64,000 nt of DNA from Forficula auricularia. Lineage: Eukaryota; Arthropoda; Insecta; Dermaptera; Forficulidae. Where the stretch lies: the NCBI GenBank assembly GCA_024734495.1, contig JALMQS010000906.1, forward strand, positions 310,001-374,000, given 5' to 3'. The notes under the pieces were generated by a model. The model was not told the DNA's origin. It saw only the letters and a list, made by a program, of their open reading frames with translations, and did no database searches. The position numbers and the translations under genes are program-made. Below are positions 23,221 through 31,924 of the stretch, in pieces. Numbering within the stretch: the stretch's first letter is position 1; every line of letters starts with the position of its first letter.

Positions 23221-24063
23221 AAGTATTTTCGTAATAACGAAGGTTTGGCTAGATTTGCTACTAGCCGATATCATGAACCAAATTTCGTTAATAGCAAAAA
23301 TGTTTTTATGCATCTTACAAATTACGCTGTTAATAAACATAGTCGCTCCTATGTTACAGATGAATATTCAGGAACAAAACGTCGTGGTAAAAATAATGGA
23401 ATCTCGTGGTATGGACGTAGACATTATGGGAAAAATATTGATGAAGTGATAATTAAAACCATTATCTCAGCACATCCAGTTTTAAGCCACTCATACCGAA
23501 CAGCTTTTCACCACCATTAACTTTAAGGAGTTCGGTGTTGGTTCTAGGTGAAACATTTTAATATAATAATAGAAACTGAAGATACGAGGTAGGTTTTTGT
23601 GAAACCACCTCGTATCTTAGTTTTATTATTATATTTCACCACCATGACTATTTTTACGGTTGTTTTGAGCTCTTTGGTTTCGATATTTTATTGGTCCACA
23701 ATTTAAAACCATATCTTCTAGAAGTGAATCATTCTCCCAGTTTTCATACAGATACAAATATGGATAAAGAAATTAAACGATCTCTTGTAATCGATACATT
23801 CAAAATATTGGGTCTGGCTCTAGAAGCTGATCGATTCAGAGAAGTGGATGAGATGAGAAAAAAGGCTCAAGAGTGTCATTTGCATGGGCAGAATTATACT
23901 TCACATGTACATCCTAGACACGCAAAATCGAAATCAGAAATATTTCATTGCATGATGGATTATCAAAGAGATTGGGAGTTGAAACATAGAGGCAATTATA
24001 GATTAATTTATCTGTCTCAAAATTCATCGAAGTTTGACCACTTTTTAACAGAAAAATTTTCAT
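23221..24063 (+). pseudogene. TTLL-type tubulin polyglutamylase pseudogene, right arm
   Basis: Same domain as the left arm but better preserved: ARFATSRYHEPNFVNSKNVF, MHLTNYAVNKHSRSYVTDEY, KNIDEVIIKTIISAHPVL, then after an insertion GCFELFGFDILLVHNLKP, YLLEVNHSPSFHTDTNMDKE and a C-terminal stretch ending in TAA at 24063. Only a one-base loss near 23235 and a 120-bp insertion at 23519 break it. The 5' part of the ATP-grasp domain is missing, so it cannot be a full enzyme. TTLL enzymes work on axonemal and other stable microtubules. Confidence 0.85.
23519..23641. mobile_element. Small MITE inserted in the TTLL right arm
   Basis: Both sides carry TTTCACCACCAT (23508-23519 and about 23635-23646), so the host frame AFHHHDYFYG is interrupted. 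The insert has TTAAGGAGTTCGGTGTTGGT then TCTAGGTGAAACAT, the end of the family seen whole at 34773-35001. Its right end is incomplete. A hairpin AAGATACGAGGTAGG/CCACCTCGTATCTT fills the middle. Confidence 0.7.
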
Positions 24064-24092
24064 AAGAGATGTATTTAAGGGTATATAATAAT

Positions 24093-24392
24093 TTAGTACC
24101 TGGCCACCGAGAGATGCTCGGTAACTTTTTGCTTCAGTTAAAAACTATATATTAATCCCCGAACCCCTCCTCGCCCCCGGACCCCCACCACTTCATCCCA
24201 CCTCCCCCTCCACCTCACACCCACCCCCGCCTATATCCCCACCCCCGAAACCACTTCCTCGCCCCACCGTACCCCTTCACCCCCGCACCCCACATCTCCC
24301 CCAACGTCACCTCAACCCTCGCCCCGTTTTGGCATTTCAAGCCTTATAGTGACCCACAGATGATGTGTATATATGTATAGGTATATAAATAA
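24093..24392 (-). mobile_element. Helitron-like element, minus strand
   Basis: Read on the minus strand it contains a unit of the 118-bp repeat (ATCATCTGTGGGTCAC), a G-rich body and a 3' hairpin ACCGAGCATCTCTCGGT then GGCCAGGTACTAA, giving a CTRR end. The base after CTAA is A rather than the expected T, so the exact end is uncertain. The hairpin differs from the CCGCCGAAGGCGGG ends elsewhere, suggesting a second subfamily. Confidence 0.45.
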
Positions 24393-24526
24393 ATGCCGTA
24401 TAATAATTTGTTTTAATTAAATAACAACTTTTGAGTCCATCAATTAAATTGCTGAAATTCTAATACAGAAAAAATACGTTTGTGGGATTTAAAATTGGAT
24501 TTTTAATCAGTCTAACTTTTAATATA

Positions 24527-24790
24527 TAGTACCTGGAGGCACCAAGCGATGCTCGGTAACTTCTTCCTTCAGTTAAAAGCTTTATTTTAATATTATTTTT
24601 AAATTAATTTAAAATTCTGATAAAAAGGTCGATTTTTATTTGAGAGCCGCTTTCAAATTAAAAAAAATACAAAAATATATAATATTCGCCCACTGTACCC
24701 CCCCCACCTCCACCCCGCTCGACCCCACCCCCGAAACCTCGCCCTACCCCCGAATCACCCACCACTGCACCCCACCTCCTGCACCTGTTT
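24527..24790 (-). mobile_element. Second Helitron-like fragment, minus strand
   Basis: Shares AGTACCTGG, GATGCTCGGTAACTT and CTTCAGTTAAAA with 24093-24150, followed after an AT-rich gap by a C-rich block (24695-24790). The hairpin is imperfect and the terminal CTAT does not fit CTRR. Confidence 0.4.
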
Positions 24791-25114
24791 TGATTCAACC
24801 ATATGATTCATTTTTATTCATCCAATTGTTAATAAATAAAACCTATCAAAATGTGTTGTTTTTTCAGAAAATTGAGACCTGCTCTTGATTATTTTTTATT
24901 CTATTAAATAAATAAAGTTCATTATAAAAACAATTATAAAACGTTTATTAATATTTCTAACGTTTAGGGACAACAAAATATGTTAAAATCCACAATCACA
25001 ATACTTCTTCAAGGCCTTTGAGAATAAAGGATTTACCCGACCCATTGTCTGCCTGAGCACAAAAGGAAAAGGGAAACCTTTTTTTAAAACCCTAAGAATG
25101 GGATTTGTCTACCT

Positions 25115-25650
25115 GAGAATAATTAATTTGATTACGAAAAAACCCATCAAAAACAATTTTGTCGAAGATGAGACCGTGACAGATCGAATTGTCACCCCAA
25201 AACCCCCTAACCCGTGAATTTCATCAAAATCGGTAAAGCCGTTTTCAAAATAGAACCAAGATACAAATATATAAACAAATAAATAAATATATATACAAAT
25301 ATACAATTTTTGCTCGTTTAATAAGAGTAGATAATAATATTTGTAATGATAGATTAGTGGAATTTAAAATTAAAAAACCAATTAAAAATTAAAAGGAAAT
25401 TGAATAAAAATGTAATTATACATTTTTATCGAGACAACCACCAGTGAATAATTATTTCAATTAACAAAAAACCTATCAAAAACAACTTAGCAGAAGATGA
25501 CACCGTGACAGATCGAATGTCCAACACAAAACCCTCCTAAAACGTGAATTTCATCCAAATCGTTAGAGCCGTTTTCGAGAACCCGATTGGATATATATAA
25601 CAATTTTTGCTCTTTTAATAAGAGTAGATAAGAGTAGATAGATAGATAGA
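25115..25650. repeat. Two direct copies of a dispersed repeat with GAGTAGATA ends
   Basis: CCGTGACAGATCGAAT, GTGAATTTCATC, GAGCCGTTTTC-like words and ACAATTTTTGCTC then TTTAATAAGAGTAGATA occur twice, at about 25140-25335 and 25465-25635. The second ends in a GATA microsatellite. Probably 3' or 5' tails of one retro- or Helitron family; no coding part. 24880-25110 holds nothing recognised. Confidence 0.5.
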
Positions 25651-25659
25651 TTTAAATGC

Positions 25660-26160
25660 TTAATAGTTTCCTTTTGTTTTTCATTCGTCCGAATTATAAT
25701 CTCAATTTTTCAATATATTCATGTTAGACTGAAGATGAAGATAAGGACTTTAAAACTATGGGCTCAAACAAAATATATTTATATATAAGTCAAGATTGAA
25801 AAAATTTTCTAGGTAGTCCTTTAGTAGGTTTTGTATTAATTTTTTCCAAGATAAAGAATTAATCCAATAATTTATTTTTAGAAATGTATGGATTAATGTG
25901 ATTAAAATTGTTATATAGGTATATAAGTAGAAGGCAAAAAAAGTATTTACTTAATTAAAAATATTTATATAAAAATCACTAAATCCATTGTTAAAAATGG
26001 ATTGGGTCATGTAGAAATTATAAATATTTTTAAATAAACAACTAGAAAACAAACCCCTTGGATTTCTCATTGAATATTAATAAAGTCGCAGTTTTGTTCA
26101 AAATGCTGACCCTAGTCGACAAATAACTATTCTATTATATTTCATTAATTACTATTATCC
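25660..26160. other. AT-rich intergenic stretch, nothing recognised
   Basis: No gene or clear repeat end was found. GATTAATGTGATTAAAATTG-type sequence recurs near 27350, so part may belong to an unresolved repeat. Confidence 0.45.
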
Positions 26161-26164
26161 TATA

Positions 26165-26560
26165 TTATTTTTATAATTTAATAAAGTTGTAGGGAAATAA
26201 GGACAATAGCTTATGGAAATAATTTTTATTCTTTGCCAACGTTTCGTCTACTCTGTTGACCTCCTCAGAGCTCAAACAAATTAACTCTCTTGCACATTTG
26301 TCATTTTATCAATATTCCTTCTTAGCAAACATATCAGGCCAGTCATCAATGAAAATATTTTCAATCTGTTTGATGACTGGCCTGATGTTTCTAAGAAGAA
26401 TATTGATAAAATGACTAAATATACAAGGAAATTAATTTATTTGAGCCCTGAGAAGTCAACAAAGTTGACGAAGCGTTGGCAAAAATAAAAATTATTTGCC
26501 AAAGAATAAAAATTATTTCCATAAGCTATTACTACAACAACTTTATTAATTTAATCGATG
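26165..26560. mobile_element. Fold-back MITE, family with AATAAGGAC ends, copy 1
   Basis: AATTTAATAAAGTTGTAG pairs with TACAACAACTTTATTAATTT, and CAGGCCAGTCATCAA pairs across the centre with TTGATGACTGGCCTG. Arms are about 190 bases. A second copy of the family is at 57536-57930. Confidence 0.75.
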
Positions 26561-26569
26561 GACATAAAT

Positions 26570-27740
26570 AATCAAAATAATTATTTTTATATTACTATAT
26601 TGTTATTTAACATAACCTCTATTATTATTATATTAATTTAATGATATTACTTTGTCTATCAAATCCAAATAAAAAAAAAAATTACTTTGTCTATTATTGT
26701 TAATGTTGTTATACTTGATAATTATTATATTATATTAATGTATATTAGGCATTCAGCCGTTGAAAATAATAAATAAATATGGAATTAAATTTCACATTTT
26801 ATTCAATTCATCACAAATTTCCTTGACAAAGTAGGAATGATAATTTTCAGGTTTCAGGTTTTATTAATATAGGTATAAAATATAAATGTAAAATACTATA
26901 TTAATATTAACAATGTAGTTGTATTTAATTATATTGCAACATTTTTCAAGTCTGATAATGATAGATTAGAAATGTCAAAACGGACCAATTGAAAATAAAA
27001 TTTTAATATATAAAAAAAATATCACAAGGAAAATAAGAACGTCTCAGGGAGAATAAATAATAAATACTCGAAAAATCAATTAAAATAAATATTTTAGAAA
27101 AATTCTCAATCTGATAATTATAAAAAATATATATAGGTATATGTGTTTGTATATTCTTATTCACACAAGAGAGATTCTTTGATTTTTGAAAATTCAATTT
27201 TTAAGCAAAAAATCATTTTAATAATAGGCTAATGTTTCTTCACGTATATTATTATAGCAGTTATGTGTATTCTTTGTTTTTATCTATTTCTATTTCCAAG
27301 ATAAAGGATTAAACCAATAATAATTTTTAGAAATTTTTTATGTGATTAATATTGTTATATATATTAGTAGAAGGGAAATAAAGTTATTTAGTTAATTAGA
27401 AAAATGAAAATTAGGTGAGTATTTAAAGTAGGTTGGTTGGCGGTGGTTTGGATGTTCATTATGAATGTCTGTCGTTTTGGTTACAATGTTAATGCAATAG
27501 ATGGCATTTGAAAAATTAGAAAGAATTGTCAAATGTTTTAACAAATCAATAGATATTTGTTTATAAACGAATTAGATTATATATATTACCTTAAATGCAA
27601 CATACAGTGTAATCCTGATAATTATGTCAGCACGAGTGATATACAACCTTGCTATCACTTGTTCATTTTGCCAATAGCACAAGAACTAATCCTCACCAAA
27701 CATTACATTCTTCTGGAGTGGAAACAAACAACAGAATAAA
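26570..27740. other. AT-rich intergenic stretch, nothing recognised
   Basis: Only simple A/T-rich sequence. Short open frames lack any recognisable family and have the surrounding base composition. Confidence 0.45.
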
Positions 27741-27819
27741 AATCAATCCAACCAGGAATGGAAACTTAGAATATGAGGGTGTATTGTAGATTGGGGACGT
27801 GTATTAAATAAAATAAAAT

Positions 27820-28090
27820 AATTTGGGGCGGTTTCGACGAGTGAACTTGTAGCGGGAAATGTCGTACAACAGATGGCGATGTCCTCCCGTAGCAAAATGC
27901 CGGAACTGGAAGAGTCAATTTGCTCGTAGAGATGCCGTTAGAGCACGAAGGCGCATACGAGGGAAAAGCGGGCCAAATTTAAAACAGAGAAAGGACATGA
28001 ACAAGAATGAGGCCAGCAGACATCGAGTTTATAGTCGAATCGGGTTGAAAATAAAAGTACTAAATGCAATAAAATATAAATATAATAATA
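27820..28090. other. Less AT-rich island of unknown nature
   Basis: This stretch is clearly less AT-rich than its flanks and holds an open plus frame 27859-28119 rich in arginine and lysine (start MSYNRWRCPPVAKC). No family is recognised. It could be the 5' region of a retroelement or a decayed exon. Confidence 0.3.
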
Positions 28091-28097
28091 ATACCTA

Positions 28098-28933
28098 TCT
28101 ATTATATATATATATATAATTAAGGTTCTGTCTGTACATTGGTTCAAATCACGCCAAATTTTTGTTGCACACGTTTCAAGCAAAGTTATGAACGAAAACA
28201 CCCTCAACAAAATTCCTGTATGTATGTTTGTATGTCTGTGTGTCTGTCTGTATGTCTGTTTCCGTCGTTTCCGAAAAGTTGCTCACGATTCACGTAAAAA
28301 CGGCTGAAGGGATTATTATGAAATTTCATATTTACATCAGATGTTTTCTTCTAACTTATGTTTTTAGCTATATAACGTTATGATATTTTGACCCCAGAAG
28401 TGGGTTTGGGGGGGCGCACGAATGAAAATTATCAAATAACTCCTAAACTATGTTAACTCTACGGCAAATTTTATAATGAGCAAAGTTGTATTAGGGATGT
28501 GATTTCTGACAACTTTTGTTTAAAAAGGTTTAAAGGGGTGCAGGGTGGAGTGGAGGCTTTAGGTGAAGGTCCAGAGGCGTAATGGGGGGGCTCAGGTGAG
28601 GGTCCAGAGGTGTAGTGGTGTGGTGCGGGGTGGGTGGGGCGCGGAGTGGTGGTGAGGGGTGAAGGGCGCGGTGGTGGGGTCCGGGGGATGGTGGGGGTGG
28701 GGTGGTACAGGGTGGAGTGGGGGGTTCAGGTGAGGGTCCAGAGGCGTAGTGGGGTGGTGCGGGGGCTGGGGTGCGTGGTGGTGGGGTGGGGGCGGTGGTT
28801 GGGCACGGGTGCGGGGGTGCTGGGTGGGGTTCGGGGGCTGGGTGTGGTGGGGAGTGGAGTTCGTGGGTTGGGGGTCCAGGGGACGTGCCCCCTGGCCAGC
28901 AAGAGGGCCGCCGAAGGCGGGCCTTGCAGCTAG
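28098..28933 (+). mobile_element. Non-autonomous Helitron with 3' terminus
   Basis: It ends in the hairpin GCCGCCGAAGGCGGGC, then CTTGCAG CTAG before T, preceded by GTGCCCCCTGGCCAGCAAGA. The body contains TGTATGTCTGT repeats, AAGTTGCTCACGATTCACGT and CAAATAACTCCTAAACTATG, all shared with 37485-37909. A long G-rich stretch (28535-28900) gives misleading open frames on both strands. The 5' end near 28098 is approximate. Confidence 0.7.
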
Positions 28934-28954
28934 TATGTATATAATTAAGTAATG

Positions 28955-29170
28955 GAGAGGGATTCAGCGCCAATGGGTAGCCTCTGCTGAATAAAAAACT
29001 TCCAATTATGGAAAACGTTTTGGCTTTAATTCAATAATGCCATCATCAGTTCCTAAGAGCTGAAAAAAGCGATAGAGGCACACATGTAAAAATACAATAA
29101 AAATTATTGAATTAAAACCGAAATGTTTTCCATAATTGGGAGTTTTTATTCAGCAGAGGCTACCCCTCTA
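28955..29170. mobile_element. Fold-back MITE
   Basis: GGGTAGCCTCTGCTGAATAA pairs with TTATTCAGCAGAGGCTACCC, and the pairing continues through CCAATTATGGAAAAC/TTTTCCATAATTGG and TTCAATAAT/ATTATTGAA. Confidence 0.7.
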
Positions 29171-29295
29171 CATTACACTTAACTATATACATATAAATGG
29201 CTGATTCTCAAAAAAAAATCGAAAAATTACTTTGATAATTTGATGGAAATTTTTTTTAATTATTATGAAATTTCTTTTGTTAATTTGATAATAAC

Positions 29296-30204
29296 CAGAT
29301 ATCGGGATCTATTTCAATGACAAGTGGAGTGAGGCAGGGCGATTCGTTAAGCCCTTTGCTCTTCAATCTCATTATGGATAAAATTTTAGCATATTTGACG
29401 ACCCATCTTGGATACAAAATGGGAGAAAACTCCATACAGGCTGTGTGCTATGCTGATGACGTGGTTTTGGTGTCGGACAGCGAGCAAAATCTGCAAACTC
29501 TCTTGTCTCAATTCGATCAAATTGCAGAAAGATTAAATATGGAAATATCCATTGAAAAAACAAAATGTATTGTGATAGCGAAAGAACACCTTAACTGTGA
29601 AATTAAACTTAAAAATACAACAATAGATCAAGTTGAAAAATTTAACTATTTGGGAGCCGTGATTTCGGCGCACAGAGATCTCAGCCAAGAGGTTAAAACC
29701 CAAGTAACAAAAGGAGCTAGGATAGCTGGATGTCTATATGGTTTGGTCTGGAAAAACAAATATATGTCAGCAAAAAGCAAAGTACGAATTTATAAGACCT
29801 GCGTACGTCCAGTGTTGACATATGCAGCAGAAACCAGAGCATCAACAATTACCACCCAACAACTACTCCGAACAACAGAGATGAGAATAATAAGGGCTAT
29901 ACACGGGAAAACATTAAGGGATAGAATCCGCAGCAATGATCTAAGGGAACTAAGCGGAATCCAGGATATAGTGGAATGGATCGATGTGAGAAAGAGAGGA
30001 TGGGGGAAACATGTGGAACGAATTACGGATGACCGCCTTGCAAAAATCGTGAAGGAAAATCGCCCACGTGGCACACGGAGCAGAGGGCCGCCGAAAAAAG
30101 ATGGAAGGATGTCGCAGCAAGAAACTAACGTCTTTATTCTTTTTTCTTATTGGAAGAACAGGCGAAAGCCTATAGAGAAGATGTAGAAGAAGAAGAAGAA
30201 TTTG
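29296..30204 (+). pseudogene. LINE reverse transcriptase fragment with GAA-rich tail
   Basis: The frame 29317-30186 starts in reverse transcriptase at TSGVRQGDSLSPLLFNLIMD, carries the catalytic CYADDVVLV, then FNYLGAVIS, YKTCVRPVLTYAAET and GWGKHVERITDDRLAKIV. A frameshift near 30100 displaces the end (PPKK then out of frame). A GAAGAAGAAGAA tail at 30177-30204 fits the simple-repeat 3' ends of RTE-like LINEs. It is 5'-truncated: no endonuclease and no first half of the polymerase. Confidence 0.82.
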
Positions 30205-30229
30205 ATAGTACATAAGGCTAATTGTCTAA

Positions 30230-31390
30230 AACGTGTTATAGTGGTCCTCAACTTTTTTGAGTTTAAAAGGGGGTGAGATGAGGGTCCATACAGTTATGGC
30301 TTCAGAATAGTTCCAAACAAAATTACCCGGAAAAAAATATGATAAATGGTGAGAGACAACATATGGAACATAAACTTGTACTTGTACTGGTTTACTGGAC
30401 CGTCGCTTAGAACACCAACACCAATAATTTTTATGAGGGAGCTGAGGGAATGATGCACAAAAGTATCACAAATATTGCACAAAAGTAGAAAAAATAACCT
30501 TATAATTTCCCATGTGAATGTGTGATACTTTATTAATACTAGAAACACCCACATCAAGCTAGGGGTGATCCGCGATTGGAAGTAGGTGTACACCTCTTTG
30601 GAAGTATTTTGGAGGTACTTGGAAATATTTGGAAGTACTTGGATATATTTGAAAGTATTTGGGAATATTTGAAAGTACTTGGAAACATTTGAAAGTGCTT
30701 GAAAATATTTGGAAGTACTTGGGAATATTTGAAAATATTTGGATGTACTTGGGAATATTCGGAAGTACTTAGAAATATTTAAAAGTGCTTGGAAATATTT
30801 GGAAGTACTTGGGAATATTTGAATTTGAAATATTGGAAGTACTTGGAAATATTTGGAAGTACAAGTGGAAGTAGGTGTACAGCATATTAGGTCGCAGTTC
30901 ACCCCTCGCCCATAAGTATATGATAAATGATACATAAATAAGCGCTTAACTTTTTAAAACACGGGGTGAGAGAATGATGACGGTCCAAAATGTAAACTTG
31001 GAAAAAAAAATGTATTTTAATAGTTTTAACACTAAATCTCCTAACTCATAGTCCAGTCTGGCATGTTTTTAGAATATAAATATTGTCAACTTCTAAAAAC
31101 AATAAGAAGGCGTTCACTATATAATTTGAAATTATGTTTTAATCCTAATTTTACACAAGGGTGAGGGAATGATTCGTTTTTTAAGGACGAATTTAAAAAT
31201 ATATTTTGGGACTTTTCCGTTTGTCGTGTTTAAACTAAATACACATTTATGTACAGCCAGTACTATTGATATATGAATAAATAATAAGATAGTAGACAGT
31301 TTATAAGAAACTTTTCGAATTAGGTCTTTGAATCTATGTGAATTTGGCGGTTGGGACACAGTGAGGGAATGATTTTTAGGGTATTTACTT
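30230..31390 (+). repeat. Degenerate array with units near 190-200 bp
   Basis: GGGTGAGGGAATGAT-like words occur near 30269, 30440, 30963, 31157 and 31358. After removing the MITE at 30559-30908 the spacing is roughly 170-200 bases throughout. The remainder of each unit has diverged strongly. The array continues across the MITE, which inserted later. Confidence 0.4.
30559..30908. mobile_element. Minisatellite-bearing hAT-type MITE, shorter copy
   Basis: The ends (AGGGGTGATCCGCGATTGGA and CGCAGTTCACCCCTCG) and inner flanks (GGAAGTAGGTGTACA) match 16476-17280. The interior has about 13 diverged units of the same 20-bp repeat. The flanking duplication is weak here (ACATCAAG/CCCATAAG). Confidence 0.8.
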
Positions 31391-31514
31391 GAACATATAT
31401 TTTTTATTTAATATAAAAAGATAAATATGTTTTATAATTTGGTACGCCTAGGGATGTAGTTTCATAAAAAATTCTTTGTTACGAAAACTTAGTATCCCAT
31501 TTCACAGGAATCAA

Positions 31515-31618
31515 CAAAGACATATAGAAATAGCCGCATGGAAGTAAACGAAAGGATTATAAAGGGTAGAAAGATAACAAGGACCTTGCACTCAATTTTA
31601 TGGGACAAAACGATTAGG
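31515..31618 (+). pseudogene. LINE reverse transcriptase fragment
   Basis: Nearly identical to 36250-36352 at the DNA level (CGCATGGAAGTAAACGAAAG, GGGACAAAACGATTAGG). Reading gives RMEVNERIIKG, ITRTLHSILWDKTI. It ends exactly where a CAGTAGCGTAG transposon-like end begins. Confidence 0.65.
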
Positions 31619-31924
31619 CAGTAGCGTAGTGGGGGGGGGGGGGGGCATTTGCCTCGGGTGGCAAATTTTTAGAACAAATTATAAAAAGTTTTTATAACTT
31701 CAGAGAATATTCAGTAATTTCAATAATTTTTTATGATTTTCAACAAATAATAAATATCTTTAAATTTATATTTAAATTCAATATTAAATATCCTTAAAGT
31801 AATTATATCGTTTTTGGATAATAACTGAATATATTGACTAGTAAAACATGTTTTACAATTAAATATTTTTTCTAGTTTTTAAAAATTTTAAGGCTACGGG
31901 GTAAAATGAAATTTTATTGAAAAC

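Noticed and set aside
23198..23449. Plus frame starting MITSCDPLSIFVITKVWL as a gene
   Set aside because: It is the TTLL right arm read in the wrong frame after a one-base loss near 23235.
28530..28973. 147-codon proline-rich minus frame and glycine/valine-rich plus frames
   Set aside because: Shadow of the G-rich Helitron body; similar composition at 24150-24330, 37740-37910 and 50760-50990 gives similar frames.
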